A stretch of DNA of 64,000 nt from Caenicola sp034331105 (GTDB taxonomy: Bacteria; Synergistota; Synergistia; Synergistales; Synergistaceae), in NCBI GenBank assembly GCA_034331105.1, contig JAXQGB010000011.1:62001-126000 (forward strand), read 5' to 3'. Shown in pieces: positions 17,740 through 26,406 of this stretch (the first letter of the stretch is position 1; every line of letters begins with the position of its first letter). The translations under genes and the position numbers were made by a program. The notes below the pieces were generated by a model. It ran no database searches and was not told the DNA's origin. It saw nothing but the letters and a program-made list of their open reading frames with translations.

Positions 17740-18093
17740 GCAAAGAACTTAGTTATCTTGATCCGCAAAAGGGAAGATACGGCGACAGTTATTTGAAATA
17801 TATTAAGAAATTCAAGCCAAATGTTGTTATCATAATGTACAATTCTCCTATACCACTTTAATAAGCATTTGGCAGTTTAGTAACTACGCTGTATTTAAAT
17901 TTATCTATTGCAAGTTTTTGAAGTGATCAGGATGCGCTGAGGTGAATTTCATCGACTTGCAAAAACAGTACAGCACAGAATTTTGGAGATCGAAAATACA
18001 TTCGCTATAATGAATCCCCTCGGAAATGGGACGTACATTATGCTACCCGAGGGCCCTCAATTTGATCAAGCGCTTTGCGAATATAAGGTTTAA
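17740..18093 (+). pseudogene. Degraded coding remnants between GT-C and wzx
   Basis: Two short stretches read like protein without proper starts. 17740-17861 gives KELSYLDPQKGRYGD and KKFKPNVVIIMYNSP, which resembles the C-terminal end of AlgJ/AlgX-like (DHHW) acetyltransferase proteins. 18010-18093 gives MNPLGNGTYIMLPEGPQF. Neither has a ribosome site, and stops separate them. I infer a decayed gene; the family is only a guess. Confidence 0.35.
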
Positions 18094-18191
18094 AATACTG
18101 CTTTATTCAGACCAGTATTAAAAATATAGGTATTTTTTTGTTTCTGAGTCCATTATTTTTTTCTCCTAATTACCCGGAAGGAACTCTTCTT

Positions 18192-19637
18192 ATGCAAATA
18201 CTCAACAAATATATTAATAAAATAAAAAAGTCGAATTCGGCATTAAAGGATGTCAGTTTTGTGGCGGGAGGAACCGTGATCTCGCAGGCAATTGGAATCC
18301 TTGTGCTTCCTGTTCTTTCCAGAATTTACACGCCTGCTGATTTTGGGATAGCTGCTGTCTTTGCTTCTGCAATTACAATTTTGTCGCATATTTCAGGATT
18401 GAGATATTATCTTGCTATACCCCTTCCGAAATCGGACCGATATGCAAACGCTGTAATAGTGTTGTCACTCTTAGTCCAATTTATTTTTTCACTAGTATTA
18501 TGCCTATTACTTATAGCAACTGATTTAAATTTTTTCACTAAGATAAGATTAGAAAACTTATATCAATACAGATATCTAGTCCCTATCGGGGTATTTTTGA
18601 TCAGCTTATATGTAACATTGACTCAATGGGCTATCAGGACAAAGAGTTTCTCAACTATCGGCAAAACGAAAATATCCCAATCAATCACCGGAAATGTTGC
18701 CAAGGTAATTTTAGGGCTTCTCAACATTAAGCCGCTCGGATTACTTTTAGGAGAAATAATGTCCAGGGCAAGCGGAATCACAACATTATACAAGGGAATC
18801 GTTTCGATCAAAGGTGTTCCAAAAACTACAAGACAAGACATTGTGAAGGTGGCATTAAAATACAGGAATTTTCCTCTTTTTGACATATGGACCGCACTTC
18901 TAAATACAGCCGGTTATCACATTGTTCCTTACCTGATTTTGATCTTTTATGACAGCCAGACGACCGGATACTTCTCTATGGCGTTTACATTAATGGCCGT
19001 TCCAGGTGCCCTCATCGGCACAGCCATTGGACAAGTATTCCTCCAAAAAGCAGCATCTGCACAACATTCAGGTAACCTTAAAGAACTCACATTCAAAGCA
19101 TATCTCGTTCTTCTGCGCCTATCCTTATTCCCCATTCTGCTGCTATCAATAATGTCTCCATTAATATTCTCTGTAGTTTTGGGAAAACAGTGGGCTGATG
19201 CAGGGATTTATGCGATGCTGCTTGGACCCTGGGTCATGATAATGTTTATCCAGTCACCACTCAGCAATGTTTTTTCGATCCTTGGACTGCAGAGACAAGC
19301 TTTGGTATTGGAAATAGTCTATTCAGCATCTAGAATTGCAGCTTTTTTATTCGGAACACTATGGAAAGATGCACGAATAGCGATTTTATTTCTTTCTTTA
19401 TCAGGCTTCTTTATTACGATTATCAGGCTATGGTACGTTCTAATTTCTTCCGGCAACAATACGAACTATATAATTAAAAAGACATTCCCCGTAATTATAG
19501 AAACAACTGTTCTTGCATTTTTCCCCTTATTGTTATATTTTAATAATTCAGAATTTTATTTAATCGTACTAACAGCTATAATTACTTTATTGATTTTTCT
19601 ATATAGAAATTTTATCCTAAGTAAAATTAATTTGTAA
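18192..19637 (+). CDS. wzx: Oligosaccharide flippase, Wzx family
   Basis: About 481 residues with 12-14 hydrophobic segments and the N-terminal FVAGGTVISQAIGILVLPVLSRIYTPADFG, a typical start of Wzx/MATE-like polysaccharide transporters. It is expected to flip the undecaprenyl-pyrophosphate O-unit across the inner membrane. ATG at 18192 (MQILNKY) is chosen since GGAAGGA lies about 9 nt upstream; the longer frame from 18138 lacks a site. It converges with the polymerase gene at 21029-19662. Confidence 0.85.
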   Translation: MQILNKYINKIKKSNSALKDVSFVAGGTVISQAIGILVLPVLSRIYTPADFGIAAVFASAITILSHISGLRYYLAIPLPKSDRYANAVIVLSLLVQFIFSLVLCLLLIATDLNFFTKIRLENLYQYRYLVPIGVFLISLYVTLTQWAIRTKSFSTIGKTKISQSITGNVAKVILGLLNIKPLGLLLGEIMSRASGITTLYKGIVSIKGVPKTTRQDIVKVALKYRNFPLFDIWTALLNTAGYHIVPYLILIFYDSQTTGYFSMAFTLMAVPGALIGTAIGQVFLQKAASAQHSGNLKELTFKAYLVLLRLSLFPILLLSIMSPLIFSVVLGKQWADAGIYAMLLGPWVMIMFIQSPLSNVFSILGLQRQALVLEIVYSASRIAAFLFGTLWKDARIAILFLSLSGFFITIIRLWYVLISSGNNTNYIIKKTFPVIIETTVLAFFPLLLYFNNSEFYLIVLTAIITLLIFLYRNFILSKINL

Positions 19638-19661
19638 TATTTTAATAATATTTTAACAATA

Positions 19662-21029
19662 TTATTTGTGTAATATTATTTTATTTTTAATGTCCTTACG
19701 ATTCATATAACTAATATTAAATATCGGTTTTATATTCATAGTTTTGTCCAACGTAAGCAAATATAGTAAAAGTATTAAAAGTAAAACTCCCCCGGTCAAC
19801 AACGAGGTTGGCAAATCACCTGAAGAAAATAACGACGTAATAGGAAACAAAGTTATACTTAATACTAAACGTGATGAAAGTTTTTTAGCTAAATGAGATA
19901 TTATAATTATTAGAATAGCAATTACTAAAGAATAAATTAATATAATTAGTAAACCGCCCTGTGCATACCCGGAACCCAAAAATCCAGTATTTGCATTTAT
20001 CTGTTCATTACCAAAATATTCAAAACCAATGATCCTGGGCAAAAGCAATTCATAATTTGATTTAAAAAACTTCCTCAAAAATGATTGCTTAAACCAGTCA
20101 AATCCATTATTCGAAAAATAATCATAATAATAGTAATTAATTTGAGCAGGCATAAATACCACTCTATAATATAATGCACAAAACATACCTTTTACATTAA
20201 ATAAACTTAAAAATATCACAAAACAATTAAAATAGATTGCTGCTTTTATAATTGAATAGCTTTTTTTAAATAAATAAAAGGTCATATAATAAGACAATAC
20301 AACAATCATCCCGCTAAAAAGAACTGATTTATGAGAACTATAGCCATAAAGAATTATTTGTAAAGTTATAAAAAAAATTAATAATACTTTTTTCTTGTAA
20401 TACAAAGACAAAGCAATACATATGGGATTGAAAACTTTAAAAGCCCAGTTATCTAAGTAAAGTAAATACCCTGACATTGTTTCTCTCAATTGAAATCTGT
20501 ACGAATAAATTTTAGTAAAATCTAAATTAAAATACCTTAAACCATTTAACATAATATACCTTATTATAGTAAATATTACAGCGAAAAACATAACAACTAA
20601 TAATCTATTTTTTATTTTGCCATTTAAAAAAATATTACTACTTTTTATATTTATTAATACTAATATTGCTATTATAATAACCGAAATAACGGACATTAAA
20701 ACATAGTTACTGTACACAGAAAACTCTTTTGTAAAACAATACAAACAAAGCATAGGTATTATAGTTTGCAAAATTAATATATCTATAAATATAATTTTAA
20801 TTTTATTTTTATGTATGTTAACCATAAGAGTTAAAAATAAAACATATAGAATTGACAAAAATATATTGCTTAAATTATAGTCTAACGTAAAACCCATGTG
20901 ACTATAAGTAGGAATGATCCAGTTTATAAACAAATATGAAGTTAAAGCTCCATAAATCACAAAAAGCATACCAACATAAATATTTTTAATTATATAATTA
21001 TTATATTTTTTAATTATCAAGTTATTCAA
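19662..21029 (-). CDS. wzy: O-antigen polymerase candidate (Wzy-like)
   Basis: 455 residues, very hydrophobic, with about 11-12 TM segments and a large periplasmic loop (around residues 275-345) containing NNGFDWFKQSFLRKF and ANTGFLGSGYAQGG. These features fit oligosaccharide repeat-unit polymerases, which share little sequence. It is the most AT-rich gene in the window, as usual for wzy. It is convergent with wzx, with a 24-bp gap. The role is inferred from topology, locus and lack of another candidate. Confidence 0.7.
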   Translation of the reverse strand: MNNLIIKKYNNYIIKNIYVGMLFVIYGALTSYLFINWIIPTYSHMGFTLDYNLSNIFLSILYVLFLTLMVNIHKNKIKIIFIDILILQTIIPMLCLYCFTKEFSVYSNYVLMSVISVIIIAILVLINIKSSNIFLNGKIKNRLLVVMFFAVIFTIIRYIMLNGLRYFNLDFTKIYSYRFQLRETMSGYLLYLDNWAFKVFNPICIALSLYYKKKVLLIFFITLQIILYGYSSHKSVLFSGMIVVLSYYMTFYLFKKSYSIIKAAIYFNCFVIFLSLFNVKGMFCALYYRVVFMPAQINYYYYDYFSNNGFDWFKQSFLRKFFKSNYELLLPRIIGFEYFGNEQINANTGFLGSGYAQGGLLIILIYSLVIAILIIIISHLAKKLSSRLVLSITLFPITSLFSSGDLPTSLLTGGVLLLILLLYLLTLDKTMNIKPIFNISYMNRKDIKNKIILHK

Positions 21030-21094
21030 TTTTAATATTCCCCATCATTTATTTTTGCTAGTATTATCTATGCTTATTGCCGGATAGGACAAAA

Positions 21095-22099
21095 TTATTT
21101 TTTACTGTACGCTTTCATGATTATTTCCACTGTCTTCCTGGCTTCCCTGCCCGTACACATCGGCTGGACTTTACCGTCAAGCACATCAAAGACATGTCTG
21201 TAATAAGGGAGATGACCAAAACCATATACCGATGGCGGAGCTGTGTCAGCACGTCTTGCTTCTTCATCCATCAGATCTACATCAGCAAATTCCCAATGTT
21301 CAATTTTGTTGAGGGCAAATCCTCCGACACGGACAGTTCCCTTCTCGCCAAGTATGGTAAGGCTACCTTCAAGGTTTTTAGGGTATGTGAGGACAGTTGC
21401 GTTTATACTTCCGATAGCTCCGGTGGCAAACTTGATGGCTACGGATATTGTATCTTCGGCTTCCATCTTTATCTTCTGTGTGGAATGCTGTGCCGAGACA
21501 TCTGTAAAATCCCCGCCGAACCACTGAACAAGGTCAACGTAGTGGCTGGCCTGGTTTGAAAGACATCCTCCGTCAAGTTCATAAGTACCTCTCCATTTTG
21601 CCATGTCGTAATAATCCTGGGGCCGGGTCCACAATACGTTTGCCAGTATCATGTATACCTTGCCGAACCGACCCTTTTCAAAGGCTTTCCTAAGCAATTG
21701 AATGCTGGGATTGAAGCGGTTCTGCTTAACGACCATGTATTTGACTCCGGCCTTTTCAGCCGCTTCTATCGCATTGTCACATGCTTCAAGGCAACATCCC
21801 TGGGGTTTCTCAGAAAGGATGTTTTTGCCCGCTTGTGCTGCCTCGATCGCCTGATATGGATGAAGGCCTGAAGGAGTACAGAACGTAACCAGGTCTGCGT
21901 CAGTCTCCTTAAGCATTTGTGAATAATCGGTGTACAGCTTACACCCGTTGCCGATCTTCTCTGCCGCTTCCTGTGCCCTTTCCGGAATAACATCACAGCA
22001 AGAGACTATCTCTGCTATTCCCTCTTCTCTCAATTTAAGAAGCGATTCAATATGGTTTTTGCTGATACGGCCGCAACCGGCCAGTGCTACTTTGTGCAT
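21095..22099 (-). CDS. wbpB: UDP-N-acetylglucosaminuronate 3-dehydrogenase (Gfo/Idh/MocA family, WbpB/WlbA-like)
   Basis: 334 residues. N-terminal Rossmann motif is ALAGCGRISKNHIESL, followed by a C-terminal domain with EKPQGC, SNQASHYVDLVQWFGG and NATVLTYPKNLEGSL. This matches WlbA/WbpB, which oxidises UDP-GlcNAcA at C3. ATG at 22099 follows GGGGGGATT; the longer frame runs into the repeat array. It lies near wbpD, wbpA and wbpI homologues, which together make UDP-2,3-diacetamido-2,3-dideoxy uronic acids. Confidence 0.85.
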   Translation of the reverse strand: MHKVALAGCGRISKNHIESLLKLREEGIAEIVSCCDVIPERAQEAAEKIGNGCKLYTDYSQMLKETDADLVTFCTPSGLHPYQAIEAAQAGKNILSEKPQGCCLEACDNAIEAAEKAGVKYMVVKQNRFNPSIQLLRKAFEKGRFGKVYMILANVLWTRPQDYYDMAKWRGTYELDGGCLSNQASHYVDLVQWFGGDFTDVSAQHSTQKIKMEAEDTISVAIKFATGAIGSINATVLTYPKNLEGSLTILGEKGTVRVGGFALNKIEHWEFADVDLMDEEARRADTAPPSVYGFGHLPYYRHVFDVLDGKVQPMCTGREARKTVEIIMKAYSKK

Positions 22100-22120
22100 T
22101 GTTAAAATCCCCCCGGGATT

Positions 22121-22216
22121 TTGGCAAGCGGTTGGCAAGCAGTAGGCAAGCAATTGGCTATAGGTGACTTGGCAAGCAATTGGCCAGCAATAGGCAAGCA
22201 GTTGGCAAGCGATTGT
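22121..22216 (+). repeat. 11-bp GGCAAGC repeat array (plus orientation)
   Basis: About eight units of an 11-bp repeat, consensus GGCAAGCRRTT (for example GGCAAGCGGTT, GGCAAGCAGTA, GGCAAGCAATT), with one short interruption. The period is one helical turn. The same unit appears in reverse orientation at 22765-22816 across the four-helix-bundle gene, so the two arrays face each other. Confidence 0.85.
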
Positions 22217-22301
22217 ATTTTAAACATTAAAGATAATCCCCTTTCATATATCAATTACTTCGGTAAAACTGTTTTTAGGTGCCTTGGTAAGCAATGATGC
22301 C

Positions 22302-22685
22302 TTATAGATTTTCTTTCAGTTCTTTACGTATAAAAGCTATGAAATTGTTTATTTTTATTGCTAGGTTGTTTATCTTGGCAAATAATTCTTTGCGCTGTTT
22401 ATCTGTTATATAACCCAGTTTGTACGAAATGTCAGATTGACATGCTAGCTCCATTAATGATCCGTATGATATATTCAAAAAGTGGACCTGGTCTTTTCTG
22501 GTTCCACGTGATATTCCTTCTGCAATATTTGAGGGTACTGATACAACGGCCCTGTTCATCTGCGGAACAAGAGCAAAACGCTCTTCCGCAGGAAATGTCC
22601 TGGTCAAGGAGTAGCTATCTTTGACCAGATCCAAAGCCAAATCATAAATGTCCAGTTTCGGAAACCGAAAAACAATTTCCCCCAT
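22302..22685 (-). CDS. Four helix bundle protein (23S rRNA intervening-sequence family), copy 1
   Basis: About 127 residues. It has the family pattern LDIYDLALDLVKDSYSLT, FALVPQMNRAVVSVPSNIAEG.SRG and FLNISYGSLMELACQ. These small pentameric proteins were first found inside 23S rRNA intervening sequences and occur widely as stand-alone genes of unknown function. ATG at 22685 follows AGGGGA; the upstream ATG lacks a site. The gene is enclosed by inverted GGCAAGC arrays, and a related gene at 36842-37204 is enclosed by GAGAAGTG arrays. Confidence 0.9.
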   Translation of the reverse strand: MGEIVFRFPKLDIYDLALDLVKDSYSLTRTFPAEERFALVPQMNRAVVSVPSNIAEGISRGTRKDQVHFLNISYGSLMELACQSDISYKLGYITDKQRKELFAKINNLAIKINNFIAFIRKELKENL

Positions 22686-22764
22686 AACAAATCCCCTATT
22701 GCTCACCAATAATATTTTATTTATTGTACGCTTTTAATATCAAATTGTTTTCTAATGTTTGGCA

Positions 22765-22816
22765 TAGAAACAATTGCTTGCCAACCGCTTGCCTATTGCT
22801 GGCCTATCGCTTGCCA
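22765..22816 (-). repeat. 11-bp GGCAAGC repeat array (minus orientation)
   Basis: Units on the plus strand read CTTGCCAACCG, CTTGCCTATTG, CTGGCCTATCG and CTTGCCAG, the reverse complement of the array at 22121-22216. The end lies directly at the stop of the acyltransferase gene (22823). Confidence 0.8.
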
Positions 22817-22822
22817 GTATTC

Positions 22823-23584
22823 TTATTTCTCAAAGAATACTTGTTCTTCCAGCAACTGCTCTTTTGGCACTTCTCTCCACGGTTTTGCCGGTGACCCCAA
22901 CACTATCATTCTGGGAGGGACATTTTTTGTTACTACTGAACCGGCTGCTACAAGTGCGTCTTCTCCTATTTCAATTCCAGGCAAAAGGACTGAACCTACT
23001 CCTATCCTTGCTCCTCTTCTTAAAATTGGTCCGCCGAAATGTTTCTTTCTCTCTTCGGTGCGTCCCACATAGTTGTCATTTGAAAATGCTACGCATGGGG
23101 CAACGAAGCAATAATCCCCTATCGTACTGAATGCCGTTATATAGGCGTTGGTCTCTATTTTTGTCTTTTTGCCTATTGTCACTTTGTTTTCCACCGTCGC
23201 TCCACGGCCTATTATAGTTCCATCACCGATCTTCACATCCTCTCGCACTGTGGCAAGATCACCGAAGAAGACCCGGTCAGCTATTTCCGCTCCCCTGTAT
23301 ATTACGCATCCCGCCCCAACTGTTACAGCCTTGCCTATTACCAGCGGGGAAAGTTCCCTGGGAGCACCTGTAGTGGCACTCATGGAAGCAACAGCAGGCA
23401 TTTTGCCAAGTATCGCCCCGTCAAGGATCTTGCAATTATCCGCGATCCGCACATTCTCCCTGATTATGACATTGTGCCCTATTTCGATGTTATCTCCGAT
23501 CGAAACATTGTCTTCGATTATCACGTTGTGACCGAGAATCACGTTCTCTCCAAGTTTAGCTTTATCAGAAATATGGTTAGGCAT
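22823..23584 (-). CDS. wbpD: UDP-3-amino-uronate N-acetyltransferase (WbpD/WlbB-like, left-handed beta helix)
   Basis: 253 residues, nearly all hexapeptide repeats (LGENVILGHNVIIEDNVSIGDN...), with NDNYVGRTEERKKHFGGP and VVTKNVPPRMIVLGSPAKPW at the end. WbpD/WlbB acetylates the 3-amino group of UDP-GlcNAc3NA using acetyl-CoA. Its neighbours wbpB, wbpA and wbpI catalyse the steps before and after, but the 3-aminotransferase (WbpE) is not adjacent. The assignment to this step rather than another LbH reaction is by context. Confidence 0.75.
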   Translation of the reverse strand: MPNHISDKAKLGENVILGHNVIIEDNVSIGDNIEIGHNVIIRENVRIADNCKILDGAILGKMPAVASMSATTGAPRELSPLVIGKAVTVGAGCVIYRGAEIADRVFFGDLATVREDVKIGDGTIIGRGATVENKVTIGKKTKIETNAYITAFSTIGDYCFVAPCVAFSNDNYVGRTEERKKHFGGPILRRGARIGVGSVLLPGIEIGEDALVAAGSVVTKNVPPRMIVLGSPAKPWREVPKEQLLEEQVFFEK

Positions 23585-23654
23585 GTTTAAAACCTCCTAT
23601 TTTAATCATTTGTGAAACTGCAGCTTGATTATTGCTGCGTGAAGCAGTCAAGTC

Positions 23655-23955
23655 ATTTAAAAAACTGGCAAGCTATCGGCAAGCGTTGGCAAGCAATAGG
23701 CTAGCTGTTGTTACAACATAAGAATCGGTTCTTTTTCGTAATCCTTGGGTGCATCTATCACGGAACCAGTATCTCTAAATCTGGTATATTACTAGCTTTA
23801 CAAAACCTAAGTCGCTGGATTCCCGATTGATTCATTCGGGAACGACGGAGATTTTTATGTTCTTGGTTTTAAAAATTTAATCTCTAATTCTCCCCCAGCC
23901 CTTACGACTGATTGCCTACTGCTTGCCTATTGCTGGACTACTGCTTGCCCGCACT
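23655..23955. repeat. Repeat tract between wbpD and wbpA
   Basis: A GGCAAGC-type array in plus orientation (about 23668-23711) and one in reverse (about 23908-23955, GCCTACTG, GCTTGCCTATTG) face each other. Between them lies a GCTGGATTCCCGATTGATTCATTCGGGAACGACGGAGA-like dispersed repeat (about 23813-23850). No gene is seen. Confidence 0.7.
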
Positions 23956-23963
23956 TACGTGCG

Positions 23964-25298
23964 CTAAAGCCTGTACAAATTCTCCGCTTTCACCGCTTCT
24001 TGACCCAGCGCTGAGGCTATGGCGTTTTTGGTGTCAAAAACCACCTTGGCGTTATCCAGGATCAGCTTATAATCGACCTTATATTTGTGCCATGTTGTAA
24101 CTATAACTGCGTCACATGACTTTATCTCTTCTTCTGAAAGTTCAACTGATGCAACTTCTTTGCCTTTCCATTTCGCTGTTTTGCAGTACGGATCATGAAA
24201 TACGACCTGTGCGTATTTTTTCTCTAGTTCTTCCCATACCTTTAGCGCGGGAGATTCCCTCAGATCATCAATGTCGCCTTTGTAGGCTATTCCAAGCAGC
24301 ATTATCTTGCTCTTGCTTAATGCTTTTCCATGCTCGTTCAAAATGTCCATTAGGCGTTCAACCACATAATTGGGCATGCCATCGTTTATCTCTCCGGCAA
24401 GTTCAATAAGTTTTGTATGGTAATCATACTCCCTGGCCTTGTATGTGAGATAGAAGGGATCAAGGGGTATGCAGTGGCCGCCAACTCCTGGGCCGGGATA
24501 GAAGGGAATAAATCCGAATGGCTTGGTCGATGCAGCAGCAATTACCTCCCACACGTTGATGCCCATCTTGTCATAGACTATCGCCATTTCGTTTGCAAGG
24601 GCGCAGTTTACTATGCGGAATGTGTTTTCGAGTATTTTAGTCGCCTCGGCCTCTTTTGGGGATGAGACTGTAAATACCTCTGCTCCTAGAACAATGCTAT
24701 AGAGAGTCTTTGCTATCTCCGTACACTCAGGGGTGCAACCACCTACGACTTTTGGGGTATTGTGCGTTTTGTAGCGCAGATTGCCCGGGTCTACCCTCTC
24801 AGGGCTGAATGCAAGATGGAAGTCCTTCCCCACTTTAAGACCGCTCTCTTCGAGTATCGGTTTGACTACCTCTTCAGTCGTTCCGGGATATGTTGTAGAT
24901 TCGAGTACCACAAGCATATCTATATGCATTCTCTTGGAGATCTCTTTTGCTGAATTTACTATGTATGAAAGGTCCGGCTGCTTGAATTTGTCCAACGGTG
25001 TAGGGACACAGATCGCTATTACGTCGCACTCCATAAGCCTGTCAAAGTCACAGGTAGCAGAAAGATGTCCACTGGCAACAAGATCCTTGAGATCCTGGGG
25101 AACAATGTCTCCGATGTAGTTCTCTCCCCTGTTTACCATATCTACTTTTGCGCACTGTACGTCAAAGCCAAGAACGACAAATCCCGCTTTTGCTTTTTCT
25201 ACAGAAAGAGGAAGTCCCACGTATCCAAGTCCAATGACGCCTATATTTGCTGTCTGTGATTTGATTTTATCCATTAACTGCATAATGTCATCTCCCAC
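23964..25298 (-). CDS. wbpA: UDP-N-acetylglucosamine 6-dehydrogenase (WbpA/WbpO-like)
   Basis: 444 residues of the UDP-glucose/GDP-mannose dehydrogenase family. It has IGVIGLGYVGLPLSVEKAKAG (NAD site), ESTTYPGTTEEVV, FSPERVDPGN, GGCTPE and the catalytic Cys in GVGGHCIPLDP, then GIAYKGDIDDLRESPAL. WbpA makes UDP-GlcNAcA, the first step to diacetamido-uronic acids. The start overlaps the wbpI stop by 11 nt (upstream gene), so they are coupled. Confidence 0.85.
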   Translation of the reverse strand: MGDDIMQLMDKIKSQTANIGVIGLGYVGLPLSVEKAKAGFVVLGFDVQCAKVDMVNRGENYIGDIVPQDLKDLVASGHLSATCDFDRLMECDVIAICVPTPLDKFKQPDLSYIVNSAKEISKRMHIDMLVVLESTTYPGTTEEVVKPILEESGLKVGKDFHLAFSPERVDPGNLRYKTHNTPKVVGGCTPECTEIAKTLYSIVLGAEVFTVSSPKEAEATKILENTFRIVNCALANEMAIVYDKMGINVWEVIAAASTKPFGFIPFYPGPGVGGHCIPLDPFYLTYKAREYDYHTKLIELAGEINDGMPNYVVERLMDILNEHGKALSKSKIMLLGIAYKGDIDDLRESPALKVWEELEKKYAQVVFHDPYCKTAKWKGKEVASVELSEEEIKSCDAVIVTTWHKYKVDYKLILDNAKVVFDTKNAIASALGQEAVKAENLYRL

Positions 25299-26376
25299 TG
25301 AATGTTTCAGAAATTACTTTTACTATCTTTTCCGCTGAATGTCCATCACCAAATATATTTTCAGGGTAATCATATGGCTGCATGATGTCCAAAATCAAAG
25401 ATTTCCAGTCTGCCTGGATAGGATTGCCGATCAATGTATGCCATCCTGTGTCTGTTATTTCCTGCCATCCCTGAGGCATGGTGAGTATCCCTCTTTTTCC
25501 TGCCCAGTATGACTCCTTCTGAAATCCTCCGCTGTCAGTTATTACAAAAGATGCGTTTTGCGTAAGTGACATAAGTTCCAGATAACCCAGGGGTTCTGTT
25601 ACTATTATTTTATCCAACATTTCTTCTAATCCAAAAAGACCGATCTTATTCCGTGTGCGTGGGTGCAAGGGCAAAATTACCTTCAGTCCGAAATCTCTCG
25701 TTGCGATGTTAAGCCCGGTAAGTATGGACTGCAACGTGTCTCTGTTGTCTGTGTTGAAATCCCTGTGGATGGTAGCAATTATAAATTTTCCTGAATCAAG
25801 TGAGTATTTTTCCATTTCAGCTTCTGGATAAAGTTTTGCTCTCATTTTTGCGTAGAGGTCATACATAACATCTCCTGCATTATGAACTCCCTGAACTATG
25901 CCTTCCTTTGCAAGGTTTTCAACGTTAAGAATAGTACAGGCAAAGAGCAGATCAGATATATGGTCGGTAAGGACTCTGTTGACCTCTTCCGGGAACAATT
26001 TATTGTATGTCCTTGGGCCCGCCTCTACGTGAGCAATAGGAATGTGCAGTTTCGAAGCAACAATCGCACCCGCGAGGGTAGTGTTAGTGTCACCGTAAAG
26101 AAGCACCATGTCCGGTTTTTCGTCTAAAAGGATATTTTCAAACTTGCACATGGCGTCAGCTGTCTGTTCCGCATGAGTCCCTGACCCTACCCCCATATTG
26201 TACTTGGGAACGGGAATGTTAAGTTCGTCAAAAAATGTTCCGGCCATGCTGAAGTCATAGTGCTGGCCGGAATTGACCAACACATGGTCCCATGCATTTG
26301 CCTTACGGACCGCTTCATTTACAACAGCCTCTTTTATGAACTGCGGGCGAGCACCGACCAGTGAAATAATTTTCAA
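25288..26376 (-). CDS. wbpI: Non-hydrolysing UDP-GlcNAc-type 2-epimerase (WecB/WbpI-like)
   Basis: 362 residues. It starts MKIISLVGARPQFIKEA and has GDTNTTLAGAIVASKLHIPIAHVEAGPRTYN, EEVNRVLTDHISD and ITDSGGFQKESYW with PQGWQE, all WecB-family signatures. With wbpA/B/D in the same operon the most likely substrate is UDP-GlcNAc3NAcA, giving UDP-ManNAc3NAcA, rather than plain UDP-GlcNAc. A GGGGGAAA site precedes the ATG. Confidence 0.85.
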   Translation of the reverse strand: MKIISLVGARPQFIKEAVVNEAVRKANAWDHVLVNSGQHYDFSMAGTFFDELNIPVPKYNMGVGSGTHAEQTADAMCKFENILLDEKPDMVLLYGDTNTTLAGAIVASKLHIPIAHVEAGPRTYNKLFPEEVNRVLTDHISDLLFACTILNVENLAKEGIVQGVHNAGDVMYDLYAKMRAKLYPEAEMEKYSLDSGKFIIATIHRDFNTDNRDTLQSILTGLNIATRDFGLKVILPLHPRTRNKIGLFGLEEMLDKIIVTEPLGYLELMSLTQNASFVITDSGGFQKESYWAGKRGILTMPQGWQEITDTGWHTLIGNPIQADWKSLILDIMQPYDYPENIFGDGHSAEKIVKVISETFSGR

Positions 26377-26406
26377 AAATATTTCCCCCTAGTAAAAAAA
26401 CAAATG

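Noticed and set aside
22121..22816. CRISPR array reading of the GGCAAGC repeats
   Set aside because: Units are 11 bp without unique spacers, lie in inverted pairs around a gene, and no cas genes are present.
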